DNA from: Pseudomonas khorasanensis
GTDB lineage: Bacteria > Pseudomonadota > Gammaproteobacteria > Pseudomonadales > Pseudomonadaceae
Assembly (NCBI RefSeq): GCF_014268505.2
Contig: NZ_JABWQP020000008.1
Location: 124,001 to 188,000 of the forward strand
Reading direction: 5' to 3'
DNA: 64,000 bases
Part shown: one piece after another, positions 26,000 through 34,607 of the stretch
How the letters are laid out: every line of letters begins with the position of its first letter
How positions within the stretch are numbered: position 1 is the first letter of the stretch
Translations under genes and position numbers: made by a program
The notes under the pieces: model-generated
Told to the model about the DNA's origin: nothing
Databases searched by the model: none
Seen by the model: the letters and a program-made list of their open reading frames with translations, nothing else

Positions 26000-27181
26000 A
26001 TGCAAAATTCAATCGGCGCACCAAAGCAGAGGCTCAGCCTCAGCGATCCACGAGTGCGTGCGTGGCTATTCCAGATCATCACCGTTGTGGCGGTGGTCTC
26101 GCTTGGCTGGTACCTGTTCGACAACACACAAACCAACCTTCAGCACCGGGGCATTACCTCCGGTTTCAGCTTTCTGGAGCGCAGTGCCGGGTTTGGCATC
26201 GCTCAACACCTGATCGACTACACCGAAGCGGACAGTTATGCCCGGGTGTTTGTCATCGGCTTGCTCAACACCCTGCTGGTGACCTTTATCGGCGTGATTC
26301 TGGCGACGATTCTCGGCTTTATCATCGGTGTGGCGCGGCTGTCGCAGAACTGGATCATCGCCAAACTGGCGACGGTGTACGTGGAAGTATTCCGCAACAT
26401 TCCGCCACTGCTGCAGATTCTGTTCTGGTACTTCGCGGTATTCCTGACGATGCCGGGACCGCGCAACAGCCACAACTTCGGCGACACCTTCTTCGTCAGC
26501 AGCCGTGGCCTGAACATGCCGGCCGCCCTGGCTGCGGACGGCTTCGCAGCGTTCGCGATCAGCGTCGCGGTGGCGATCGTCGGCATCGTGCTGATGTGCC
26601 GCTGGGCCAACAAGCGCTTTGAAGAAACCGGGGTGCCGTTTCACAAGTTCTGGGTGGGCCTGGCGATTGCGCTGGTGATTCCGACCCTGTGCGCGCTGAT
26701 CTTCGGCGCTCCGCTGCACTGGGAAATGCCTGAGCTCAAGGGCTTCAACTTTGTCGGCGGCTGGGTATTGATCCCGGAACTGCTGGCGTTGACCCTGGCC
26801 CTGACCGTATACACCGCGGCGTTTATCGCCGAGATCGTGCGTTCGGGGATCAAGTCGGTCAGCCATGGCCAGACCGAAGCCGCCCGTTCCCTCGGCCTGC
26901 GCAACGGTCCGACGCTGCGCAAGGTGATCATCCCGCAAGCCCTGCGCGTGATCATTCCACCGCTGACCAGCCAATACCTGAACCTGGCGAAGAACTCCTC
27001 GCTGGCGGCCGGTATCGGTTACCCGGAAATGGTTTCGCTGTTCGCCGGCACGGTGCTCAACCAGACCGGTCAGGCGATCGAGGTGATTGCCATCACCATG
27101 AGCGTGTACCTGGCGATCAGTATCAGCATTTCCCTGCTGATGAACTGGTACAACAAGCGCATTGCGCTGATCGAGCGGTAA
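26000..27181 (+). CDS. aapQ: AapQ, L-amino acid ABC transporter permease
   Basis: 393 residues with an N-terminal membrane helix and a typical polar-amino-acid permease domain. The EAA signature loop reads GQTEAARSLGLRNGPTLRKV, where it meets the ATPase. The long insert around 120-270 with extra helices is normal for AapQ and AapM. It pairs with AapM in the membrane. ATG 26000 has only a weak ribosome site, which fits lower translation than aapJ. Confidence 0.94.
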   Translation: MQNSIGAPKQRLSLSDPRVRAWLFQIITVVAVVSLGWYLFDNTQTNLQHRGITSGFSFLERSAGFGIAQHLIDYTEADSYARVFVIGLLNTLLVTFIGVILATILGFIIGVARLSQNWIIAKLATVYVEVFRNIPPLLQILFWYFAVFLTMPGPRNSHNFGDTFFVSSRGLNMPAALAADGFAAFAISVAVAIVGIVLMCRWANKRFEETGVPFHKFWVGLAIALVIPTLCALIFGAPLHWEMPELKGFNFVGGWVLIPELLALTLALTVYTAAFIAEIVRSGIKSVSHGQTEAARSLGLRNGPTLRKVIIPQALRVIIPPLTSQYLNLAKNSSLAAGIGYPEMVSLFAGTVLNQTGQAIEVIAITMSVYLAISISISLLMNWYNKRIALIER

Positions 27182-27191
27182 GGAAAAGCGC

Positions 27192-28289
27192 ATGAGTACT
27201 CATACTTTCAAACCTGACATGCCTCCACCGAGCAGCAGCATCGGCGTGGTCGCGTGGATGCGCGCGAACATGTTCTCCAGCTGGCTCAACACCCTGCTGA
27301 CCCTGTTTGCGTTTTACCTGATCTATCTGGTGGTCCCGCCAATCCTGAGCTGGGCGATTCTGGATGCCAACTGGGTCGGCACCACCCGCGCCGACTGCAC
27401 CAAGGAAGGCGCCTGCTGGGTGTTCATTCAGCAGCGTTTCGGCCAGTTCATGTACGGTTACTACCCGGCGGATCTGCGCTGGCGCGTGGACCTGACCGTG
27501 TGGCTGGCGGTGATCGGCGTGGCGCCCCTGTTCATCTCGCGCTTCCCGCGTAAAGCGGTGTACGGTCTGAGCTTTCTGGTGGTGTATCCGATCGTGGCCT
27601 GGTGCCTGTTGCATGGCGGCGTATTCGGCCTGGCCCAAGTGTCGACCAGCCAGTGGGGCGGTCTGATGCTGACGCTGGTGATCGCCACTGTCGGTATCGC
27701 CGGAGCCTTGCCGTTGGGCATCGTGCTGGCGCTGGGACGACGTTCGAACATGCCGGCGATTCGTGTGGTCTGCGTGACCTTCATCGAATTCTGGCGCGGC
27801 GTGCCGTTGATCACCGTGCTGTTCATGTCCTCGGTGATGCTGCCGCTGTTCCTGCCTGAAGGCATGAACTTCGACAAGCTGCTGCGGGCGCTGATTGGCG
27901 TGATCCTGTTCCAGTCGGCCTACGTGGCCGAAGTGGTGCGCGGCGGTCTGCAAGCGATTCCCAAAGGTCAGTACGAAGCGGCCGCAGCGATGGGCCTGGG
28001 TTACTGGCGTTCGATGGGCCTGGTGATTCTGCCGCAAGCCCTGAAAATGGTGATCCCCGGCATCGTCAACACGTTCATTGCGCTGTTCAAGGACACCAGT
28101 CTTGTGATCATCATCGGCCTCTTTGACCTGCTCAACAGCGTCAAGCAAGCCGCTGCCGATCCGAAATGGCTGGGCATGGCCACCGAAGGCTACGTGTTCG
28201 CCGCCCTGGTGTTCTGGATTTTCTGTTTTGGTATGTCGCGCTATTCCATGCATCTGGAACGCAAGCTCGACACTGGCCACAAGCGTTAG
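27192..28289 (+). CDS. aapM: AapM, L-amino acid ABC transporter permease
   Basis: 365 residues, second permease of the complex. The EAA-type loop is KGQYEAAAAMGLGYWRSMGL. Several membrane segments flank it. AAGGAA precedes ATG 27192, ten bases after the aapQ stop, and aapP follows at a short distance, so aapQMP are one unit. Confidence 0.94.
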   Translation: MSTHTFKPDMPPPSSSIGVVAWMRANMFSSWLNTLLTLFAFYLIYLVVPPILSWAILDANWVGTTRADCTKEGACWVFIQQRFGQFMYGYYPADLRWRVDLTVWLAVIGVAPLFISRFPRKAVYGLSFLVVYPIVAWCLLHGGVFGLAQVSTSQWGGLMLTLVIATVGIAGALPLGIVLALGRRSNMPAIRVVCVTFIEFWRGVPLITVLFMSSVMLPLFLPEGMNFDKLLRALIGVILFQSAYVAEVVRGGLQAIPKGQYEAAAAMGLGYWRSMGLVILPQALKMVIPGIVNTFIALFKDTSLVIIIGLFDLLNSVKQAAADPKWLGMATEGYVFAALVFWIFCFGMSRYSMHLERKLDTGHKR

Positions 28290-28301
28290 GAGTTCTCTGT
28301 A

Positions 28302-29066
28302 ATGAGCGAAGCAATCAAAAAGCCTGTGAGCCCTGAAGGCATCATCCAGATGCAGGGCGTCAACAAGTGGTACGGCCAGTTCCACGTGCTGAAAGACATC
28401 AACCTCAACGTCAAGCAGGGCGAGCGAATCGTGTTGTGCGGCCCGTCGGGCTCCGGCAAGTCGACCACTATTCGCTGCCTCAACCGTCTGGAAGAGCACC
28501 AGCAGGGCCGCATCGTCGTCGATGGCGTGGAACTGACCAACGACCTCAAGCAGATCGAAGCGATCCGCCGCGAAGTCGGCATGGTGTTCCAGCATTTCAA
28601 CCTGTTCCCGCACCTGACCATTTTGCAGAACTGCACGCTGGCGCCGATGTGGGTGCGCAAGATGCCCAAGCGCAAGGCCGAGGAAATCGCCATGCATTAC
28701 CTGGAACGCGTACGCATTCCGGAGCAGGCGCACAAATATCCAGGCCAATTGTCCGGTGGTCAGCAACAGCGCGTGGCCATCGCCCGTGCCCTGTGCATGA
28801 AGCCGAAAATCATGCTGTTCGATGAACCGACTTCAGCCCTCGATCCAGAGATGGTGAAGGAAGTTCTGGACACCATGATCGGCCTGGCCGAAGACGGCAT
28901 GACGATGCTCTGCGTGACCCACGAAATGGGCTTCGCCCGTACCGTGGCCAACCGCGTCATCTTCATGGACAAGGGCGAGATCGTTGAACAGGCGGCGCCG
29001 AATGACTTCTTCGATAATCCGCAGAATGACCGGACGAAGCTGTTCTTGAGTCAGATTTTGCATTGA
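28302..29066 (+). CDS. aapP: AapP, L-amino acid ABC transporter ATPase
   Basis: 254 residues. Walker A GPSGSGKST, Q-loop VFQHFNLFPHL, signature LSGGQQQR, Walker B IMLFDEPTSALDP and switch histidine CVTHEMGF are all present. It powers uptake through AapQM. AGGAG precedes the ATG. The operon ends at a clear terminator 20 bases further on. Confidence 0.96.
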   Translation: MSEAIKKPVSPEGIIQMQGVNKWYGQFHVLKDINLNVKQGERIVLCGPSGSGKSTTIRCLNRLEEHQQGRIVVDGVELTNDLKQIEAIRREVGMVFQHFNLFPHLTILQNCTLAPMWVRKMPKRKAEEIAMHYLERVRIPEQAHKYPGQLSGGQQQRVAIARALCMKPKIMLFDEPTSALDPEMVKEVLDTMIGLAEDGMTMLCVTHEMGFARTVANRVIFMDKGEIVEQAAPNDFFDNPQNDRTKLFLSQILH

Positions 29067-29085
29067 TTGTTGATGAGTAAAAACC

Positions 29086-29113
29086 AACCCGGCCCTGTGC
29101 CGGGTTGTTTTTT
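29086..29113 (+). terminator. Intrinsic terminator after aapP
   Basis: AACCCGG pairs with CCGGGTT around seven bases and is followed by GTTTTTT. Confidence 0.9.
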
Positions 29114-29121
29114 GGGGGGGG

Positions 29122-29610
29122 TCAGGAGACGGAAAGGGATTCGTGTTCTTTGTGGACGATGTGCTTGAAACCTCGTAGGTCTGCGCCTTCTGCCAGGGTC
29201 TGGATATCGGCGAGCATGTAGGGGTATCGATCCAGCAGGCGCATCAGCAGCACCAACGCTTTTGGTGGAAGTAATTCACCCCGCTCGTAACGAGAGAGCG
29301 CGTTATGCCCGCCACCGGAGAGTAGTTGCACCGTCTCCTTTTGCGTCAGGTGCAATTTGCGTCGAATACGTTTCATCTCTGCGCCGATCATCTGCCTGGC
29401 AGCGATAACCAGATCATCGCCTGCTTCCGTATAGCGTTCCGCGCTATCGGTGTTTTCATCCCACTCTACTTCCCCGCACTGTTGGCATTCCCAGCCAGCA
29501 AGATCATTTACACGGCGCTCCATGCCTTTGACACTCAGGGTTTCGCCGCGGCCCTCGAAATGCCTCATTCCCTCACGGGCACCACAGCTGAAACATTGCC
29601 GGGTTTTCAT
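29122..29610 (-). CDS. mqsA: MqsA-family antitoxin
   Basis: 162 residues. The N-terminal zinc-binding domain has C6-x-x-C9 and C42-x-x-C45. The C-terminal Xre-like helix-turn-helix holds LTQKETVQLLSGG and NALSRYERGE, with the N and R used to read DNA in E. coli MqsA. It neutralises MqsR and represses the operon. It starts inside the mqsR stop (ATGA), so it is coupled to the toxin. It is longer than E. coli MqsA (131 residues); the extra part is at the C-terminus (ADIQTLAEGADLRGFKH onward). Confidence 0.93.
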   Translation of the reverse strand: MKTRQCFSCGAREGMRHFEGRGETLSVKGMERRVNDLAGWECQQCGEVEWDENTDSAERYTEAGDDLVIAARQMIGAEMKRIRRKLHLTQKETVQLLSGGGHNALSRYERGELLPPKALVLLMRLLDRYPYMLADIQTLAEGADLRGFKHIVHKEHESLSVS

Positions 29611-29918
29611 GGGTTTTTCTCCTTGAAGGAGATTACCGGTGCGCCGCCGGTGGGGCGGTATGTCACCTTGATGTAAATCTCCAGATCTTGTGAATGGGTG
29701 TGATACACGTCCTGCCAGATTCGATGATCGTCGTAGCTGGTCATCGACTTGTACAACATCTTGTTCTGCAGCCCGAAAACGATTTCTTGCATCTCTCTGA
29801 TGCTAAAGCCCAGAAGATCGCCGGACTCTGCCGAGCTTCTGGTAAAGGCTCTTCTTCCAAGTCGCCTGACTTCAGCCTTTATCACCGCCAAGTCGTAATG
29901 GGGTGTGTTCTTTTCCAT
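29607..29918 (-). CDS. mqsR: MqsR-family mRNA interferase toxin
   Basis: 103 residues. Strong similarity to E. coli MqsR: M-E-K-N-T-P-H at the start, YKSMTSYDDHRIWQDVY in the middle and ISFKEK at the end. The catalytic set K57, Q69, Y82 and K99 matches K56, Q68, Y81 and K96 of E. coli. MqsR cuts mRNA, mainly at GCU. As usual for this pair the toxin gene comes first. A perfect palindrome lies about 24 bases upstream. The pair has no sign of decay. It is likely acquired accessory DNA between the aap operon and the GntR gene. Confidence 0.95.
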   Translation of the reverse strand: MEKNTPHYDLAVIKAEVRRLGRRAFTRSSAESGDLLGFSIREMQEIVFGLQNKMLYKSMTSYDDHRIWQDVYHTHSQDLEIYIKVTYRPTGGAPVISFKEKNP

Positions 29919-29941
29919 AAGAAACCAAGACCCCGTCCCTG

Positions 29942-29964
29942 AAATTACCCTTAAAGGGTAATTT
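29942..29964. promoter_or_regulatory. Palindromic operator of mqsRA
   Basis: AAATTACCCTT and AAGGGTAATTT form an exact inverted repeat with one central base, 24 bases upstream of mqsR. MqsA binds palindromes at this position in other species; the sequence differs from the E. coli AACCT-N-AGGTT site but has a similar ACC/GGT core. Confidence 0.7.
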
Positions 29965-30030
29965 TGACCAATCGAAAATACCGCTCCATGTGTCTCCGAT
30001 TGACCCTAGGTGGTTGCCGTCCTACACGGG

Positions 30031-30072
30031 TCTGACTAACATGTCAGAAAATTCATCCTATGATTGGATGAA
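30031..30072. promoter_or_regulatory. Two inverted repeats before the GntR gene
   Basis: TCTGAC-N6-GTCAGA (30031-30048) and TTCATCC-N7-GGATGAA (30052-30072) lie next to each other, ending 12 bases before the start codon. They are good candidates for autoregulatory operators of the GntR protein encoded immediately downstream. Confidence 0.5.
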
Positions 30073-30084
30073 AAGGCGAGTCGC

Positions 30085-30744
30085 ATGTCAGACATATCTC
30101 CACTTGTTAAGCGGTCCCTGGTCGATCAGGCCCTGGAACAGTTACGCCAGCGCATCAACAGCGGTGCCTGGCAAGTCGGTGAGAAACTGCCGACCGAGCC
30201 TGAGCTGTGCGCCGAGCTGGGTATCAGTCGTAACACCGTGCGTGAAGCCATGCGCGTGTTGGCGTTTTCCGGGTTGATTGAGATTCGTCAGGGCGACGGC
30301 AGTTATCTGCGCGCGCTGGTCGATCCGCTGGACACGCTCAAGGCGCTGTCCCGTTGTTCGCTGGAGCAGGCCCGGGAGACCCGGCACATCCTTGAAGTCG
30401 AGGCTATTGGTCTGGCGGCATTGCGCCGCACGGACGAAGACCTGATCGCCTTGCGCGAAGCGCTCGGTACGAGTGGCAGCCATTACCACGGCGATCTCGA
30501 TACCTACATCGCTTGCGATCTGGTGTTCCACCGCCGGCTGGTCGACGCCGCGCACAATCCGACCCTCAGCGAGTTGTATCGCTACTTCTCCAGCATCGTC
30601 GGCGCGCAATTGCGTCAGACCCTGAACATCTCCCCGCGCCGTCAGGAAGTGTTCGACCTGCACATCGAATTGCTCGATGCCGTCGAACAACGCGACCCGG
30701 AACGGGCCAAAGCCTTGTCGAGGCAGTTGATCAATGAACCTTGA
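30085..30744 (+). CDS. GntR-family (FadR subfamily) regulator
   Basis: 219 residues. The N-terminal winged helix holds LPTEPELCAELGISRNTVRE near 40-60. The C-terminal FCD ligand domain (about 90-215) has the metal-site pattern D-x-x-x-H and further histidines. ATG 30085 has AAGGCGAG upstream; an earlier in-frame TTG is less likely. The stop overlaps the start of the MFS gene by 11 bases, so the regulator probably controls the transporter and its own expression. The ligand is unknown. Confidence 0.87.
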   Translation: MSDISPLVKRSLVDQALEQLRQRINSGAWQVGEKLPTEPELCAELGISRNTVREAMRVLAFSGLIEIRQGDGSYLRALVDPLDTLKALSRCSLEQARETRHILEVEAIGLAALRRTDEDLIALREALGTSGSHYHGDLDTYIACDLVFHRRLVDAAHNPTLSELYRYFSSIVGAQLRQTLNISPRRQEVFDLHIELLDAVEQRDPERAKALSRQLINEP

Positions 30745-32038
30745 AACCGAGAAATCCATGCCCCGCAACGAGATATCCACATCCGCGAAACGCACGGCAG
30801 AGCTCGAAGAGCTGCTGATTGATGCGGAGGCAGACGACGAGCAAGTGCAACAAAGCCATCCGCTGGTTCGGCGACCATGGTTGTTATTGCTGGGATTGAT
30901 TCTGGTGGCGCTTAACCTGCGTCCGGCGCTGTCGAGCATGGCGCCGCTGCTCAGCGATGTATCAAAAAGCCTCGGCCTTTCTGCCGCGCAGGCCGGATTG
31001 CTGACCACGCTGCCGGTGCTCTGCCTCGGTTTGTTCGCACCGCTGGCGCCGATCCTGGCTCGTCGTTTCGGCGCCGAGCGAGTGGTGCTTGGCATCCTGC
31101 TGACGTTGGCTGGTGGCATCATCCTGCGCAGCAACTTCGGCGAGATCGGCCTGTTCGCCGGCAGCGTGCTGGGCGGCGCCAGCATCGGCATCGTCGGCGT
31201 GCTTCTGCCGGGCATCGTCAAACGCGATTTCGCCAAACACGCCGGCACCATGACCGGCGTCTACACCATGGCCCTGTGCCTGGGCGCTGCGATGGCCGCG
31301 GGCTCGACCGTGCCATTGAGCGAGCACTTCGATAACAGTTGGGCGATGGGCCTGGGTTTCTGGGTGATTCCTGCATTAGTGGCCGCGGTGTTCTGGCTGC
31401 CGCAGGTCGGCAAGCAGCACGGTTCGCACAACGTGGCCTACCGCGTGCGTGGCCTGCTGCGTGATCCGCTGGCCTGGCAAGTAACGTTGTACATGGGGCT
31501 GCAATCGTCGCTGGCCTACATTGTGTTTGGCTGGTTGCCATCGATCCTCATCGGTCGTGGCCTGACGCCGACACAGGCCGGGCTGGTGCTGTCCGGTTCG
31601 GTGATCGTCCAGCTCGCCAGTTCCCTTGCCGCGCCGTGGCTGGCAACGCGCGGCAAGGATCAGCGTCTGGCGATCGTCGTGGTCATGGCGCTGACCCTTG
31701 GCGGTCTGTTCGGTTGCCTCTATGCACCGATCGAAGGCCTGTGGGGCTGGGCAATTCTGCTGGGTCTGGGGCAGGGCGGCACGTTCAGTCTGGCATTGAC
31801 ACTGATCGTGCTGCGCTCGCGGGATTCACACGTGGCGGCGAACCTGTCGAGCATGTCCCAGGGCTTCGGCTACACCCTGGCGTCGATGGGGCCGTTCGCG
31901 GTCGGTATCGTGCATGACTGGACGGGTGGCTGGAATGCCGTGGGCTGGATATTCGGGATTGTCGGTACCGGTGCAATCATTGCCGGCCTCGGCGCCGGGC
32001 GCGCGCTGTACGTGCAGGTCGAGAGCGAAAAAATCTGA
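30734..32038 (+). CDS. MFS transporter of the CynX/NimT family
   Basis: 434 residues. A charged N-terminal tail of about 45 residues is followed by 12 membrane segments. NLRPALSSMAPLL at the first helix and the mirrored loop between helices 2 and 3 identify the CynX/NimT group (cyanate or nitroimidazole transporters). The real substrate is unknown. A second in-frame ATG at 30758 would remove eight residues. It is coupled to the GntR regulator by an 11-base overlap. Confidence 0.88.
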   Translation: MNLETEKSMPRNEISTSAKRTAELEELLIDAEADDEQVQQSHPLVRRPWLLLLGLILVALNLRPALSSMAPLLSDVSKSLGLSAAQAGLLTTLPVLCLGLFAPLAPILARRFGAERVVLGILLTLAGGIILRSNFGEIGLFAGSVLGGASIGIVGVLLPGIVKRDFAKHAGTMTGVYTMALCLGAAMAAGSTVPLSEHFDNSWAMGLGFWVIPALVAAVFWLPQVGKQHGSHNVAYRVRGLLRDPLAWQVTLYMGLQSSLAYIVFGWLPSILIGRGLTPTQAGLVLSGSVIVQLASSLAAPWLATRGKDQRLAIVVVMALTLGGLFGCLYAPIEGLWGWAILLGLGQGGTFSLALTLIVLRSRDSHVAANLSSMSQGFGYTLASMGPFAVGIVHDWTGGWNAVGWIFGIVGTGAIIAGLGAGRALYVQVESEKI

Positions 32039-32054
32039 ATGCGACGATGGCAAA

Positions 32055-32196
32055 TGTGGGAGCGAGCCTGCTCGCGAATGCGGGTGTGTACGATCGTTCC
32101 CACGCTCTGCGTGGGAATGCAGCAAGGGACGCTCTGCGTCCCCGAGCCGACCAGAGCGTCGGGAGAGGCGTCACCACGCAGAGCGTGAGAACGATC
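32055..32196. repeat. Half REP joined to a GATCGTTCCCACGC-type palindrome
   Basis: A single REP unit (32055-32080) without its partner is followed at 32091-32196 by nested palindromes GTTCCCACGCTCTGCGTGGGAA and GGGACGCTCTGCGTCCC. The second part is related to the element between algL and algI. Confidence 0.75.
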
Positions 32197-32286
32197 AGTT
32201 AGAAGCTTGACCGAATGCCGATAGTGTTTCTGCGCTCGGCAGATTATGGTGCTGGCAATCTGTAACTCTTTTCCTTGGAGATTGCC

Positions 32287-32757
32287 TTGAGCGAAGCCCA
32301 CAGCGCGATGATCACCCGGTTCTACGAAGCTTTCCAGCGTCTGGATGCCGAAGCCATGGCGGCCTGCTATACGGACGACGTGGTCTTCAGCGATCCGGCC
32401 TTCGGCGAACTGCGCGGTCGCGACGCCGGCGACATGTGGCGCATGCTTACCACACGCGCCAAGGATTTCTCGCTGACCTTCGACAACATCCGCGCCGATG
32501 AACGCAGCGGCGGCGCCCATTGGGTGGCGACTTACCTGTTCAGTCAGACCGGCAACACCGTGGTCAACGATATCCAGGCGCGCTTCGTGTTCCGGGACGG
32601 CAAGATCTGTGAGCACCACGATCATTTCGATCTTTGGCGCTGGTCGCGTCAGGCGCTCGGTTTCAAAGGTTTGTTGCTGGGCTGGACGCCGCTGGTGCGC
32701 AACGCCTTGCGGGCTCAGGCGCGCAAGGGACTGAAGGCATTTCAGGCCGGTCGCTGA
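32287..32757 (+). CDS. NTF2-like (SnoaL-type) small protein
   Basis: About 156 residues. The fold is that of nuclear transport factor 2: a long helix FYEAFQRLDAEAMAACYTDD, then FSDPAFGELRG and a beta sheet with HHDHFDLWRW. The last 35 residues are basic and hydrophobic (GLLLGWTPLVRNALR). TTG 32287 is chosen because GGAG is six bases upstream. ATG 32308 is possible. No function can be named; family members include isomerases and ketosteroid-binding proteins. Confidence 0.78.
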   Translation: MSEAHSAMITRFYEAFQRLDAEAMAACYTDDVVFSDPAFGELRGRDAGDMWRMLTTRAKDFSLTFDNIRADERSGGAHWVATYLFSQTGNTVVNDIQARFVFRDGKICEHHDHFDLWRWSRQALGFKGLLLGWTPLVRNALRAQARKGLKAFQAGR

Positions 32758-32796
32758 TAAGATCGCGTCCTGTTTCCTACGTGCCTTGATCCCGAA

Positions 32797-33099
32797 GTGA
32801 CCAGCCTCAGCGAAAAATCTGTCGATGTTGCCGAACCGGTGAGCAAACCTTGGTTCGTCTACCTCGTCCGCGCCGCCAACGGTTCGTTGTATTGTGGGAT
32901 CAGTGACGATCCGGTACGCCGCTTCGCCAAGCATCAGAGCGGTAAAGGAGCGCGTTTTTTTCTCTCCAGTCCGGCGATGGCGTTGGTCTATACCGAGCGC
33001 TGCCGCGACAAAAGCGACGCGCTGCGTCAGGAGCGGTTGATCAAAAAGCTCAGGAAAAGCGCCAAGGAATGTCTCGTCGCGTCTTATCAATCTGACTGA
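32797..33099 (+). CDS. GIY-YIG domain protein (UPF0213 type)
   Basis: 100 residues. The GIY-YIG motif reads FVYLV-N8-LYCGIS; R and the following K-H-x-S-G-K-G motif fit the family. These short single-domain proteins resemble nucleases, but their substrates are unknown. The GTG start at 32797 lacks a clear ribosome site. Next to the NTF2-like gene, with about 40 bp between. Confidence 0.8.
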   Translation: MTSLSEKSVDVAEPVSKPWFVYLVRAANGSLYCGISDDPVRRFAKHQSGKGARFFLSSPAMALVYTERCRDKSDALRQERLIKKLRKSAKECLVASYQSD

Positions 33100-33182
33100 T
33101 TGGTTCCCATCAGGCGGATCTGTAGGCCTGTCACGCAATGCGCGTTAAGCTGCGGATTCACTTTCCAGCGGCGGAGCCGAGC

Positions 33183-34118
33183 ATGTCCGAGTTGATTCTG
33201 CACCATTATCCGACCTCTCCTTTTGCCGAAAAGGCCCGTCTGCTGCTGGGCTTCAAAGGTTTGTCCTGGCGTTCGGTGCATATTTCCCCGGTAATGCCAA
33301 AACCGGATCTGACCGCTCTGACCGGTGGCTACCGCAAGACGCCGGTGCTGCAGATCGGCGCCGATATCTATTGCGACACTTCGCTCATTGCGCGCCGCCT
33401 TGAGCAGGAAAAAGCCCTGCCTGCGTTTTTTCCCGAAGGCCAGGAAATGACCAGTGCCAGCTTCGCGACGTGGGCCGATTCGGTGGTGTTTCAACATGCG
33501 GTGAGTCTGGTGTTTCAACCGGAGTCGGTGGCGGTGCGTTTCGGCAAGTTGCCGCCGGAAGCGATCAAGGCGTTTCTGACCGACCGCGCCGGGTTGTTCA
33601 GCGGCGGCAGCGCCACGCGTCTGTCAGCCGAGCAGGCCAAGCATCAATGGCCGACGATCATGGCGCGACTCGAGCAACAGTTGCAGCGCGAGCAGGGCGA
33701 CTTTCTGTTCGGTGCGCCATCGATTGCCGACTTCGCATTGGCACATCCGCTGTGGTTCCTTAAGGCGACGCACGTGACGGCGCCGTTGGTGGATGAATAT
33801 CCTGCGGTTGCGGCATGGTTGGGTCGGGTGCTGGGGTTCGGTCATGGCGCGGCGAGCGAGATGTCTTCCGAAGAGGCGCTGGAAGTGGCTCGTAGCTCGA
33901 CGCCTGCGGCATTGCCGGTTGAGACATTTGTTGAACCGAACGGCTTCACGGTCGGCCAGCAGGTGGCGATTTGCGCGACAGATTATGGTGTTGATCCGGT
34001 GATGGGGGAGTTGCTGTTTGCCGGGAGCGAGGAGTTGATCATCCGTCGAGAAGACGAACGTGGCGGCGTGGTGCATGTGCACTTCCCGCGCTTTGGTTTC
34101 CGTATCGAAGCCAAGTGA
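33183..34118 (+). CDS. Glutathione S-transferase-like protein with an extra C-terminal domain
   Basis: 311 residues. The N-terminal thioredoxin-like domain (1-80) holds YPTSPFAEKARLLL and TPVLQIGADIYCDTSLIA, the glutathione-site region. The helical C-terminal GST domain follows to about residue 235. Then about 65 residues (from about 245) predicted as beta strands form a separate small domain, not usual in GSTs. ATG 33183 is preceded by GGAG. No neighbour suggests the substrate. Confidence 0.82.
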   Translation: MSELILHHYPTSPFAEKARLLLGFKGLSWRSVHISPVMPKPDLTALTGGYRKTPVLQIGADIYCDTSLIARRLEQEKALPAFFPEGQEMTSASFATWADSVVFQHAVSLVFQPESVAVRFGKLPPEAIKAFLTDRAGLFSGGSATRLSAEQAKHQWPTIMARLEQQLQREQGDFLFGAPSIADFALAHPLWFLKATHVTAPLVDEYPAVAAWLGRVLGFGHGAASEMSSEEALEVARSSTPAALPVETFVEPNGFTVGQQVAICATDYGVDPVMGELLFAGSEELIIRREDERGGVVHVHFPRFGFRIEAK

Positions 34119-34130
34119 TTGACAACTATT

Positions 34131-34248
34131 GTGGCGAGGGAGCTTGCTCCCGCTGGGCGGCGAAGCGGCCCTCGCTTTCAGGCGAGAGCACGTTTGCAGG
34201 TTTTACGACTGCTGCGCAGCCGAGCGGGAGCAAGCTCCCTCGCCACAG
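34131..34248. repeat. REP-type palindrome pair (GGCGAGGGAGCTTGCTCCCGCT type)
   Basis: GTGGCGAGGGAGCTTGCTCC is inverted as GGAGCAAGCTCCCTCGCCAC, with about 75 bp between. Same family as the element at 13503. Confidence 0.88.
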
Positions 34249-34256
34249 GTTATGCG

Positions 34257-34607
34257 TTACTTCAGGGCAGCGAGGATCTCGTCCTGATCGAATCCGCGAA
34301 TCAGCGTGCCGTTCACATCGATCAGCGGAATCCCGCGCCCGCCCAATGCCTCATACGCCTTGCGCGCTTCGGCATCCTTCTCGATATCAAACTCTTTGAA
34401 CGGTATGCCCTTGCTGTCGAGAAAACGCTTGGTTTGCTTGCAGTAGCCGCACCAGTCTGTGGCGTAGAGCACGACGTTGGCCTGCGCCCTTGTCTGCTCA
34501 GAGACCGTTTGCGACGGGTTGAACAGCCGCTCGATCTTGCCCCAGTTCTGGTAAACCACAACCACCAGCAGAACCAGCGCGACCTTCTTCAGCACATTGC
34601 CGAGCAT
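34257..34607 (-). CDS. Membrane-anchored glutaredoxin-like protein
   Basis: 116 residues. One N-terminal hydrophobic segment (VALVLLVVVVY, about 9-19) is followed by a thioredoxin-fold domain with the active site W-C-G-Y-C near 52-56 and the glutathione-binding G-R-G-I-P. Topology is uncertain; the short basic start favours the redox domain facing the periplasm. It starts within the yejK stop (TGATG), so it is probably coupled to yejK. Confidence 0.85.
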   Translation of the reverse strand: MLGNVLKKVALVLLVVVVYQNWGKIERLFNPSQTVSEQTRAQANVVLYATDWCGYCKQTKRFLDSKGIPFKEFDIEKDAEARKAYEALGGRGIPLIDVNGTLIRGFDQDEILAALK

